Of a stretch of 64,000 nt of DNA, positions 56,667 to 64,000 are shown piece after piece. A program made the position numbers and the translations under genes. A model generated the notes under the pieces. The model was not told the origin of the DNA. It did no database searches and was given only the letters and a program-made list of their open reading frames with translations. Each line of letters starts with the position of its first letter. Positions within the stretch are counted from its first letter, which is position 1. The stretch covers positions 124,001 to 188,000 of the forward strand of contig NZ_CANMGY010000004.1 of the NCBI RefSeq assembly GCF_947497555.1. Reading direction: 5' to 3'. The DNA comes from an uncultured Umboniibacter sp. Lineage in GTDB: Bacteria; Pseudomonadota; Gammaproteobacteria; Pseudomonadales; DSM-25080.

Positions 56667-59027
56667 ATGATAAAAATACTACTACGTATCCTACTCCCCA
56701 TAGCGCTAGTTATATTACTGGCAACTGCTTCACTATTTATCCTCGGTCAGTTATCCACAGCAAAGTTAACTGGCACGGTTAACTCAAATTATATCAGCGC
56801 CCCGGTAACTATTAGCCGCGATAGCTATGGTGTCCCGCATATCGAAGGGGAGTCGCGACAGGATATCGCTTTCGCGATGGGATATCTTCATGCTCAAGAA
56901 CGATTTTTCCAGATGGATTTATTGCGACGGGCATCAGCTGGCGAGCTAAGCGAACTGGTTGGCGAGATGGCAATCAACCGTGATAAGCGCTATCGCTCTC
57001 ATTTACTCAGAGAAAAGGCTCGTGCCGCGGTGGCGGCACTACCAAGTCACCATTTACGCATAGCCGATGCCTACACTCAGGGCGTTAATCAGGGGCTGAG
57101 CGAACTGAGTATCCGTCCACCTGAATATTGGTTATTAGGGCAGGCGCCACAACCTTGGTTAAACGAAGATAGCTTCCTAGTGAGTTTTTCGATGTGGGTT
57201 CAACTCAATGATGAAGAAGCCTCATTTGACCGTATCCGTGATAAATTTTACTCCTCGGCTCCTAGTGAATTGCATGCCTTCATTGCGCCTATTTTTTCTC
57301 AATGGGAAGCACCGTTAAGCGATTATGATTATCAATTTCCAGCTACGCCTTCTGCAGAAATTATTGATTTATCCGTTAACACCGATATTGCCGAACAAAC
57401 CATTAACGTGGAGCAGTTTAGCGCTATTGGCAGTAATAATTGGGCCATTGCTGGTAACAGAACCTCAACGGGCAAAGCCATTCTAGCTAACGATATGCAC
57501 TTAGGTATCCAAGTACCCAATACCTGGTATCGGGTCAGTTTCCAAGCCGGTAACGCTGTACCAATGGTCGGTGTAAGCCTTCCTGGTGCGCCATTAATCG
57601 TGGCTGGATCGAATAGCTTGGTGGCCTGGGGATTTACCAACTCCTATGGTGATTGGAGTGACCTCATTAAACTTGAACTCAATGAAGACAAATCAGCCTA
57701 CCGAACCAACAGTGGCTGGGAAGCTATTGAAATTCAAACTGAGAAAATTCGCTTGGCCGATGGCACCGCTGTTGAGCAGGATATTCAGCTCACCCGTTGG
57801 GGGCCAATCTTAAATACCGAAGACGAAGTTCTCTATGCTACGCGCTGGCTGGCGCATGAATCTAAAGCGGTGAATTTAAACCTGCTTGAAATGGAACATG
57901 CTACCAACGTAGATGAAGCCAAAATCGTCTGTAATCAGGCCGGCATTCCACCGCAAAACTGTGCTATGGCCGACAGCAATGGGAGTATCGGCTGGACGAT
58001 CGGCGGCTATATTCCGCAGCGCATAGCGATTGACTATGGCTTACCGATTGCGTGGCAGGTAGCGGATATCAGCTGGGGTGAGCAACTTGAAGTCACCGAC
58101 TACCCAGCCGTCATCAACCCAGAAAGCGGGCAAATTTGGACCGCGAATGCCAAAGTGGTAAGTGGCGAGATGCTGCAGAAAATTGGCTCAGATGCCTATG
58201 ATCTTGGGGCGCGATCCATGCAAATTCGAGATAATTTGAGTAGCTTGGAAAATGCCGATGAATTCGATTTATTTGCGATTGCCTATGATGATCGCGCGCT
58301 GTTTTACCAACGCTGGGCAGAGCATCTCGCTTCGCGACTAGCAGAATCACCTGAAACTCGGCACCAATCCGCCCTCGAAGCGTTAGCGAAATGGAACGGA
58401 AGAGCTGAAGCCTCAGAAATGGGAATGTCTTTGGTGGCAGAGTTTAGGACGGCACTGATTTCCGATGTCTATCAGCGCATTGGTCAATGGCTGAACTCGG
58501 AGTACAACGCAAATCTAAGCGAGCGAGAGGCTGCCCGAATAAGTCGTGGTGAAGACACGGTTTGGCAGTTAGTTCAAGATCAACCCGCCCATTTTTTACC
58601 TTCTGGGATGTCATCGTGGAAGGACTATGAGCTGGCAATCTTCGATGAGGTTAGCCAATCCTGGTTAGATGAAAATGGTAACTTAACGGAGCGTGCTCAG
58701 TGGCGTAACGTTAATGGGGTGACTATCGCGCACCCGCTTTCGTCAGCGTTGCCGGATATTCTAAGAGGTTTTCTGGATATGGAAGACATACCTTTGAATG
58801 GAGCCACCAACATGCCCCTAGTCCAATACGGAAGTTTGGGAGCGTCAGAACGCATTGTGGTTACGCCAAGTATGGAGAGTCAGGGGCTCTATAACATGCC
58901 AGGCGGACAATCAGGGAATCCATTCTCCCCCTTCTATCGAATTGGCCATCGTGCATGGGCGACTGGCGATGCGCTGCCAATACTCAACAGCGGTAATGAG
59001 TATCAATTGATGATTACCCCCGAATAG
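56667..59027 (+). CDS. Penicillin acylase-family Ntn hydrolase
   Basis: 786-residue exported amidase; substrates in the family range from beta-lactams to acyl-homoserine lactones. An N-terminal helix (about 4-28) is a signal or anchor. The alpha chain runs to about residue 255, and autoprocessing is expected between Gly255 and the nucleophile Ser256 in AIGSNNWAI. The beta chain holds NDMHLGIQVPNTWY and GVSLPGAPLIVAGSN. It ends with GGQSGNPFSPFY. No ribosome-binding site is clear before the ATG. Quorum-signal or antibiotic activity cannot be decided from sequence. Confidence 0.93.
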   Translation: MIKILLRILLPIALVILLATASLFILGQLSTAKLTGTVNSNYISAPVTISRDSYGVPHIEGESRQDIAFAMGYLHAQERFFQMDLLRRASAGELSELVGEMAINRDKRYRSHLLREKARAAVAALPSHHLRIADAYTQGVNQGLSELSIRPPEYWLLGQAPQPWLNEDSFLVSFSMWVQLNDEEASFDRIRDKFYSSAPSELHAFIAPIFSQWEAPLSDYDYQFPATPSAEIIDLSVNTDIAEQTINVEQFSAIGSNNWAIAGNRTSTGKAILANDMHLGIQVPNTWYRVSFQAGNAVPMVGVSLPGAPLIVAGSNSLVAWGFTNSYGDWSDLIKLELNEDKSAYRTNSGWEAIEIQTEKIRLADGTAVEQDIQLTRWGPILNTEDEVLYATRWLAHESKAVNLNLLEMEHATNVDEAKIVCNQAGIPPQNCAMADSNGSIGWTIGGYIPQRIAIDYGLPIAWQVADISWGEQLEVTDYPAVINPESGQIWTANAKVVSGEMLQKIGSDAYDLGARSMQIRDNLSSLENADEFDLFAIAYDDRALFYQRWAEHLASRLAESPETRHQSALEALAKWNGRAEASEMGMSLVAEFRTALISDVYQRIGQWLNSEYNANLSEREAARISRGEDTVWQLVQDQPAHFLPSGMSSWKDYELAIFDEVSQSWLDENGNLTERAQWRNVNGVTIAHPLSSALPDILRGFLDMEDIPLNGATNMPLVQYGSLGASERIVVTPSMESQGLYNMPGGQSGNPFSPFYRIGHRAWATGDALPILNSGNEYQLMITPE

Positions 59028-59048
59028 TCCTCGAGGGTATTAGTGAAA

Positions 59049-59669
59049 TTAACTGACTTTGTGAAGACCGCACTCAGCGCTATCGCTGAGTTTGGTTGGA
59101 TCGAAATAGTGCTTGGGTGAAGGCAAATTGTGACGTTGGATGTACGCTTCAATGTCACGTTGATGCCAATAAAAGAAAGGCGCCACTCGTATTAGACCAC
59201 GGTGATCAATCGAGACAATATCAAGTGTTTTACGGTAATTCGTCTCATATTGACTAATTCCAGCCAACCAAATATCAGGCTGATACTCATCAATCGCTCG
59301 CTGGAAGGGCTCGAGTTTTACCTCGTGGGTGAAGCGAGAAAAAGCCTCGCTATCTTCAGGAATGGGCACACCACCCGTTACGGCAAGTCGTCGCTCGGTT
59401 GTAACTCGAGGCGTATAAACTTGCAGATTGGGATTGAATCGTTTGATTATTTCTTCAACATACTGATACGTGTGCTTCACGTTGTAGCCGTGGTCCACCC
59501 AAATCAAAGGCAGCTTTGGAAGCTCGCTTTGCAAGGCATGAATAAGCACGGAAGAGGTTTTGCCGAAGCTCGTAGTCGCGATTGGCCGCTTACTGACACT
59601 CATCGCCCAGCGGATAATTACCGCAGGAGATTCATGTCGTAGGGTTTTATTAATCGCTGCTAAGTCCAT
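59049..59669 (-). CDS. Phosphoadenosine phosphosulfate reductase-family protein (CysH-like)
   Basis: PP-loop protein of 206 residues. It has TTSFGKTSSVLIHAL, DHGYNVKHTYQYVEEI and the C-terminal ECGLH with the reductase cysteine. APS-type paired cysteines are absent, so it is of the PAPS type. The region before ECGLH is short (YFDPTKLSDSA) compared with E. coli CysH, and the usual arginine-rich motif is replaced by ETNYRKTLDIV. This makes true PAPS reduction uncertain. The ATG at 59667-59669 is preferred to a TTG at 59687. No other sulfur genes are adjacent. Confidence 0.75.
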   Translation of the reverse strand: MDLAAINKTLRHESPAVIIRWAMSVSKRPIATTSFGKTSSVLIHALQSELPKLPLIWVDHGYNVKHTYQYVEEIIKRFNPNLQVYTPRVTTERRLAVTGGVPIPEDSEAFSRFTHEVKLEPFQRAIDEYQPDIWLAGISQYETNYRKTLDIVSIDHRGLIRVAPFFYWHQRDIEAYIQRHNLPSPKHYFDPTKLSDSAECGLHKVS

Positions 59670-59790
59670 TTTTACTGTCTCTACCAATCATCTATGGTAG
59701 TAACAATAAACGAAAGCTTATAACCTTATAAATACAATCTTGAGCTACTACTGTAACCTTTTGTTATAAGCCTTCGTTGACAGCAGCAGT

Positions 59791-61185
59791 TTAGTCCGCC
59801 TCAGCCGGTATGTGTGACGCTAAATAGACCAAGGTAATCCAGGCCGCAACGTTCTGATTGAGCGCTTCAGGATCGATTTTATCGAGGGTATCATTGGCCG
59901 TATGATGGTAGTCAAAGTAGTCGGTACCGTCTTGGCTCAAACGAACGACTGGAACTCCGAGCTGCTGCAACGGGATGATATCAGGACCACCGCCAGAAGT
60001 TAGTCCACCACGCTCTATTCCCAAAGGCTCTAAAATTGGAAAAATCTGCTCAAATGACGGGAGAAGTGCATCACTCACATTGGTATCATAACGCCATACC
60101 CGACCTGCACCGAAGTCTGATTCAGAGCCAAGGAAGTGTTGCTCGATTTCATCCTCATGTGCCGCCGCGTACTGATACGCGCCAATTAGACCCTGCTCTT
60201 CGTTGGCAAAGGCTACTACTCTAATTGTACGCCCCGGTCGTGCGTCATCTGCCAATAGGCGATGAGCCGCCGCAGTAGTCACCGCTACTCCCGCACCATC
60301 GTCTAGAGCACCCGTACCCAAGTCCCATGAATCTAGGTGGCCACCGATCACGATAATTTCGTCAGGCCAGCGAGATCCTGTTACTTCAGCAATCACATTA
60401 TGACCCGTGTAGGTCCCAGTGAAACCGGCTGAAATGTCCATAGATACCGTTAAGGCTCCTCGCTGAAGCAAACGTTCCACTTGATCCGCATCAGGATTAG
60501 ACAGTGCCGCCGCAGGAATCTTCGGTATGTCATCGTCATAGCGCATCATTCCGGTATGGGCGAAGCGGTCACTATCGGTGCCGACACTTCGAATTAACAC
60601 GGCTACCGCACCCTTGGCGCCGGCCACTTTAGCACCGCCGCTGCGTCCAGCAACTACTGGTCCATAGCCACTGCCGTCAATCGTCTTTTCCATGCGTTTA
60701 TTGATAAAGACAATTTTTCCCTCAACCTCTTCATCGGCAGCTTCTTGAAGCTCATCAATGGTTGCGAAATACACCACTGGGGCAACTAAAGCGCCATCGG
60801 TGCCAACACTACCGCCTAGCGCTGTAATCGCCAGTGGCTGCTCAAATGGCGCTACAACGTTGGCGACTTCATGATGACGTTCCCAAAGTGGGTATTCAAC
60901 AGGCTCTAAGGTGACTTTATCAAAACCCAAGTCGCGGAAACGCTGTTCCATCCATTCAACACCCTTAGCGTCAGATGGCGTACCCGGCATTCGCGCTCCC
61001 ACCTCTGTAGTAAGGTCTTCTACGACATCCCAAGCGACGTTGCTGACCAAAGCTTCGTCACGGAGTTCAGCCGCCATTCTGAGTTGCTCATCGGTCAACG
61101 CTCCGGCCGCAGAGTTCGGCGTAGTTTGATCGCTACCGCAACCAACCATTAGTGCTGAAAGGCACAGGAGTGGAAGTAGTTTCAT
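59791..61185 (-). CDS. M28 family zinc aminopeptidase, lipoprotein, with PA domain
   Basis: 464-residue exopeptidase. The signal MKLLPLLCLSALMVGC has lipobox MVGC (Cys16). A protease-associated insertion occupies about residues 130-235. Zinc ligands and catalytic residues lie in GGHLDSWD, LDDGAGVA, NEEQGLIG and FDYHHTANDT. AGGA eight bases upstream supports the ATG. The lipid anchor places it in the periplasm or outer membrane, where it would trim peptides. Confidence 0.94.
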   Translation of the reverse strand: MKLLPLLCLSALMVGCGSDQTTPNSAAGALTDEQLRMAAELRDEALVSNVAWDVVEDLTTEVGARMPGTPSDAKGVEWMEQRFRDLGFDKVTLEPVEYPLWERHHEVANVVAPFEQPLAITALGGSVGTDGALVAPVVYFATIDELQEAADEEVEGKIVFINKRMEKTIDGSGYGPVVAGRSGGAKVAGAKGAVAVLIRSVGTDSDRFAHTGMMRYDDDIPKIPAAALSNPDADQVERLLQRGALTVSMDISAGFTGTYTGHNVIAEVTGSRWPDEIIVIGGHLDSWDLGTGALDDGAGVAVTTAAAHRLLADDARPGRTIRVVAFANEEQGLIGAYQYAAAHEDEIEQHFLGSESDFGAGRVWRYDTNVSDALLPSFEQIFPILEPLGIERGGLTSGGGPDIIPLQQLGVPVVRLSQDGTDYFDYHHTANDTLDKIDPEALNQNVAAWITLVYLASHIPAEAD

Positions 61186-61212
61186 GTTGTTTCCTTTATA
61201 ATGTAAAAATCG

Positions 61213-61230
61213 ACGTTATCAGGCTAACGT
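61213..61230. repeat. Inverted repeat in the M28/FKBP divergent region
   Basis: ACGTTA, six bases, TAACGT. It lies midway between the divergent starts; operator or leader function is unproven. Confidence 0.3.
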
Positions 61231-61274
61231 ATAAAGTTATTAACGGCAAAACATTGTGTTTAAGAGGTCAGCAA

Positions 61275-61754
61275 ATGGATAAAATTCACGCTCGCTCGGT
61301 AGTTACCTTTGATTTCGTGGCTCGAACCGCTACTGGGCAGGAGCTCGATAGTAGTATTACACGCGGCGAACCTCTTCACGTCCTCATGGGCGCGGACAAT
61401 GTTATCGAAGGAATTGAGGATGCGCTTCTCGGAAAGTCCGTAGGTGACTCGATGACGCTCGACATTCCTGCAGCGAAAGCTTATGGCGAATATGTTGACG
61501 AGCTCGTTCAGAATGCCCCGCGTGACGCATTCCAAATTGACAGCCTGGCAGTTGGAGATAAATTCAACGCCACAACCGAAGATGGTGAAGAGGTTTCGGT
61601 GAAGGTCACTCATATTGATGGCGATTCTATTACGGTGGATGGAAATCATGAGTTGGCAGGCTTGGAGCTAAATTTCACTATCAATATCTTGGCATTGCGC
61701 GAAGCCACGGATGTTGAGTTAGAAATTGGACAGGCGATTGAAGACGAAGCTTAA
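61275..61754 (+). CDS. FKBP-type peptidyl-prolyl isomerase (SlyD/FkpB-like)
   Basis: 159 residues. The FKBP fold with an IF chaperone insertion is shown by VVTFDFVARTATGQELDSS, LHVLMGADNVIEGIEDALLGKSVGDSMTLDIPAAKAYGEY (in parts) and VTHIDGDSITVDGNHELAG. The histidine-rich metal tail of E. coli SlyD is missing, closer to FkpB. The ATG at 61275 has AGAGG seven bases upstream; the frame's upstream extension lacks any family match. It overlaps rsuA. Confidence 0.9.
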   Translation: MDKIHARSVVTFDFVARTATGQELDSSITRGEPLHVLMGADNVIEGIEDALLGKSVGDSMTLDIPAAKAYGEYVDELVQNAPRDAFQIDSLAVGDKFNATTEDGEEVSVKVTHIDGDSITVDGNHELAGLELNFTINILALREATDVELEIGQAIEDEA

Positions 61755-62439
61755 CATCCGCTTAGATCGTTGGGTGGGTCAACATTCACCCTTATCTCGA
61801 AGTGACGTAAAGTTTGCCGTTAAAGCCAAGCGAATTAAGGTAAATGGCAAACTTGCAGTGAGTGCCAGCCAGAAGATTTCTCAAGAGGATGTTGTTTCGC
61901 TTGATGGGGCTGAAATTGTCGTCAGAGGCTTCAGCTACATCATGCTAAACAAGCCGTTAGGCGTCATTTGCGCAACCAGGGACGGTTGCCACCAAACTGT
62001 CGTTGACCTGCTGCCAACTCACTTTCAACAGTTACATCCCGTGGGCAGGCTAGATAAGGACACTACGGGATTAGTATTACTTAGCGATGATGGTCAGTGG
62101 AGCCATCGCGTTACGCACCCAAAGTACGCCTGCGAAAAGTGCTATAAGGTGACCGCCAAATGGCCGATTTCTGCCGCAACGATTGAACGACTTCTCCACG
62201 GCGTTGTCTTAAGGGATAGCCCCAAACCAGCGTGTGCAACAGCCGTCGAGCAATTAGGAGAAAATCAACTCATGATGACAATTAGCGAAGGACGCTACCA
62301 TCAAGTTCGGAGAATGATTGCCGCCTGCGAAAACCGGGTCACCGATTTACATAGGCTTAGTGTCGGCTCCCTTCAACTCGACATCGCCGAGGGGGAATGG
62401 CGAGAATTAACAGTCGCGGAGATTGTGGCGCTAGCATGA
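61726..62439 (+). CDS. rsuA: 16S rRNA pseudouridine-516 synthase family protein
   Basis: Isomerises uridine to pseudouridine in small-subunit rRNA. An N-terminal S4 RNA-binding domain (RLDRWVGQHSPLSRSDVKFAVKAKRIKVNG) is followed by the catalytic domain with the nucleophile Asp in PVGRLDKDTTGLVLLSDDG and RYHQVRRMIAA near the end. The start is uncertain: no ATG is available, and TTG at 61726 or TTG at 61738 (with AGG just upstream) both overlap the FKBP gene end. 233-237 residues. RsuA is favoured over RluE/RluF on length and overall pattern. Confidence 0.86.
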   Translation: MDRRLKTKLNIRLDRWVGQHSPLSRSDVKFAVKAKRIKVNGKLAVSASQKISQEDVVSLDGAEIVVRGFSYIMLNKPLGVICATRDGCHQTVVDLLPTHFQQLHPVGRLDKDTTGLVLLSDDGQWSHRVTHPKYACEKCYKVTAKWPISAATIERLLHGVVLRDSPKPACATAVEQLGENQLMMTISEGRYHQVRRMIAACENRVTDLHRLSVGSLQLDIAEGEWRELTVAEIVALA

Positions 62440-63422
62440 CAGACCCAGCCATCGAATTATTAACACCTTTCATTACGGGCGATACCGTATTGATAGCCGA
62501 TGAGCATTGGACGCTAGAGGACTGCAAAGTTCCTCGGCTTTGTATCACCAACCGCTTTCGAGCGAATGCGCCCAAATCCATTAGTTTTTCCGATTTCGAG
62601 AACCGAACCGAGGAACAATTTTCACGCATTGTCTATCGGCTCAGTAAAGAACGCGCGGTGGTTTATCGCTGCCTTAACCTCGCTGCGGAACTGCTACGTA
62701 TTGACGGGCAGCTGATCATTGCGGGGGGTAACAAAGAAGGTATTAAGACCGCGTTAAAGCAAGCTAAGCTATTATTCGGAACAGAGATCGAGACGACTAT
62801 CCACAGCGGTTATCGACTAGCCATTATTACCAAAGTGAAAGCAACAACAGGTATTGATGACAATGATTATCAACAGCTAAGAGAAGTAACCACAAAAACC
62901 CAGTCGTTCTGGTCTAAGCCAGGGCTCTTTGGATGGGACAAAGTGGATCGTGGCTCTGAAATTCTTGTTGACGTTATTAACGAGCAATTAAATGGCTCTG
63001 TGTTGGACTTAGGTTGCGGCTGGGGCTTTCTGTCCCGCGCGGCGCTCCAGCAAAACATCGACACCTTAACCGCCACCGATAATAATGCTGCAGCGATAAT
63101 TGTTGCGGCAAAGAATTTGGCGCCTTGGACCGAACAAGTCAACATTATTGCGGACGATTGTGGAGAGTCGCTAGCGGCCAATCAATTTGATCATATCCTC
63201 TGCAATCCTCCCTTTCATCAGGGTTTCGACCATCAAACACAGTTAACCGAAAAATTTATTAATCAATGTGCAAGGTTAGCCAAACCGGAGGGTACCGTTT
63301 GGTGGGTGGTTAATCAGTTTGTAGGGGTAAGCCAGTTAGCTCAGAAAACTTTTAGCCAGCGCGATCATATTGAGCGCAGAGATGGCTTTGACATTTGGCG
63401 GCTGCGGGCACCAAAGTGGTAA
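62436..63422 (+). CDS. rsmC: rRNA guanine-N2 methyltransferase, RsmC/RlmG type
   Basis: 328-residue methyltransferase with a degenerate N-terminal domain and a C-terminal catalytic domain. The SAM motif is VLDLGCGWGFLS and the catalytic motif is CNPPF (NPPFHQGFDH). RsmC modifies G1207 of 16S rRNA and RlmG G1835 of 23S rRNA; the length and the N-terminal half suit either, with RsmC slightly favoured. The ATG overlaps the rsuA stop by 4 bases (ATGA), pairing two rRNA-modification genes. Confidence 0.78.
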   Translation: MTDPAIELLTPFITGDTVLIADEHWTLEDCKVPRLCITNRFRANAPKSISFSDFENRTEEQFSRIVYRLSKERAVVYRCLNLAAELLRIDGQLIIAGGNKEGIKTALKQAKLLFGTEIETTIHSGYRLAIITKVKATTGIDDNDYQQLREVTTKTQSFWSKPGLFGWDKVDRGSEILVDVINEQLNGSVLDLGCGWGFLSRAALQQNIDTLTATDNNAAAIIVAAKNLAPWTEQVNIIADDCGESLAANQFDHILCNPPFHQGFDHQTQLTEKFINQCARLAKPEGTVWWVVNQFVGVSQLAQKTFSQRDHIERRDGFDIWRLRAPKW

Positions 63423-63427
63423 GTTCG

Positions 63428-63514
63428 TTAGTAGCCAATAAAATAAAAGCCAATTCCTGCAAAAACAATCGCGGCAAGTAATGGTACAGCTTGAATTAAT
63501 AATTCACGAAACAT
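63428..63514 (-). CDS. 28-residue single-helix membrane protein (small gene)
   Basis: A short frame reads MFRELLIQAVPLLAAIVFAG and ends IGFYFIGY. It is a charged start, then one unbroken membrane helix. It fills the gap between rsmC-like and the Rieske gene, and a GGG stands about eight bases before the ATG. The composition is typical of genuine small membrane proteins, and it cannot be explained as a shadow of a neighbour because it lies in intergenic DNA. Function unknown. Confidence 0.5.
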   Translation of the reverse strand: MFRELLIQAVPLLAAIVFAGIGFYFIGY

Positions 63515-63608
63515 GTAGTAACCCAGATAGCAATTGCGACCTAGTCTACTGAAGCTCTTGTCGCTAGGCTATCAGTGTATTTCCGCACAGACTAAGGTGA
63601 ATCACTTA

Positions 63609-63971
63609 ATGACTGACGACCGTAAATTCACTAAGAAGACAGTTCCACAGACAGCGATAAAACCTGGCTTAAGCCTTATCACGGTAGCCGGCAAAGATAT
63701 TATCTTAATTCGCCAAGGTAATTTATTTACGGCCTTTGAAAATCGCTGTCCACATCGAAATAAAGCGCTCTTCAGCCACGAAACTCCAATAGACTTCGAT
63801 CGCTATCATCTTCAGTGCCAACATCACGGGGCGATATTCGAGCTTCCACACGGTGCATGTATTAGCGGGCCGTGCCCGTCGGACAAATTAACAGCGATCA
63901 CGGTGACTTATTCAACTACCGAAATCACGCTATATCTCGATGATCATCGGAACCATTCTTCAAGCAACTAA
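63609..63971 (+). CDS. Rieske-type [2Fe-2S] ferredoxin-like protein
   Basis: 120-residue soluble Rieske protein. Cluster ligands are Cys47 and His49 in NRCPHRN and Cys70 and His73 in QCQHHG, followed by the expected SGPCPSDKL. The small size and lack of other domains suit an electron carrier to an oxygenase or a NirD-like protein; no partner gene is in view. AAGGTG nine bases before the ATG at 63609 decides the start over an upstream codon at 63534. 29 bases remain to the window end. Confidence 0.88.
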   Translation: MTDDRKFTKKTVPQTAIKPGLSLITVAGKDIILIRQGNLFTAFENRCPHRNKALFSHETPIDFDRYHLQCQHHGAIFELPHGACISGPCPSDKLTAITVTYSTTEITLYLDDHRNHSSSN

Positions 63972-64000
63972 CCTAGGCCATCGTGTTAGGGTCACTAAAA

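Overview
The window reads as ordinary chromosome of a free-living, probably marine, gammaproteobacterium. The evidence is the Pseudomonas-like gene order (leuS-lptE-holA; lipA-lipB-ybeD-dacA; mltB-rodA-mrdA-rlmH-rsfS-nadD-proA; mpl-ubiX), an MvaT-type nucleoid protein rather than classical H-NS, a pyrophosphate-dependent phosphofructokinase, a sodium/alanine symporter, and many exported peptidases and lipoproteins. Base composition looks close to balanced and even throughout. I see no tRNA, rRNA, insertion sequence, prophage, integrase or CRISPR array. The species cannot be fixed from the sequence alone.

Layout. 1-4.2 kb: the tail of an ABC permease, then leuS-lptE-holA (+). 4.3-20 kb: a mixed block of argF (-), cytochrome b561 (+), an exported prolyl oligopeptidase (+), cytochrome c' (-), an XRE-cupin regulator (-) divergent from gcvP (+) around a perfect palindrome, a META lipoprotein, a 547-bp gap, selO-patatin, an alanine symporter and msbA. 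19.4-33.2 kb: a long minus-strand run for membrane channel, lipoate synthesis, wall synthesis and NAD/proline synthesis: TRIC channel, lipA, lipB, ybeD, dacA, deaD, mltB, rodA, mrdA, rlmH, rsfS, nadD, proA and a 2-hydroxyacid dehydrogenase. deaD sits where pseudomonads usually carry rlpA and has a long, hairpin-rich leader. 33.5-38.4 kb (-): mpl-ubiX-MMPL exporter-YkgJ. 38.5-43.6 kb: PPi-PFK (+), an overlapping trio (S9 peptidase, tag, small lipoprotein; -) and ppa (+). 43.7-49.2 kb: a Ser/Glu-repeat protein with an L7/L12-like N-terminus (-), an M15 peptidase, a HAD phosphatase, a GGDEF-EAL protein and a periplasmic S1C protease (+). 49.3-64 kb: SDR, rnb, a saccharopine-dehydrogenase-like protein, GNAT, DUF3014, EamA, MvaT, penicillin acylase, a CysH-like protein, an M28 peptidase, FKBP, rsuA, rsmC-like, a 28-residue membrane protein and a Rieske protein.

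How genes work together. Envelope growth is served by MrdA-RodA, DacA, MltB, Mpl, M15, MsbA and LptE. LipB and LipA make lipoyl groups needed by the glycine cleavage system to which GcvP belongs, although gcvT and gcvH are not here. PPi-PFK and Ppa both use pyrophosphate. Several S9, M28 and Ntn hydrolases suggest a peptide-scavenging heterotroph.

There is no convincing undescribed multi-gene system. The best leads are small: the xre-cupin/gcvP operator, the MMPL protein with six identical 8-residue acidic repeats, the L7/L12-like Ser/Glu-repeat protein, the GGDEF-EAL/protease pair, the deaD leader, the palindrome upstream of mvaT, and the 28-residue membrane protein. About a dozen start codons were moved from the longest reading frame on ribosome-binding-site or family evidence, as noted per gene.
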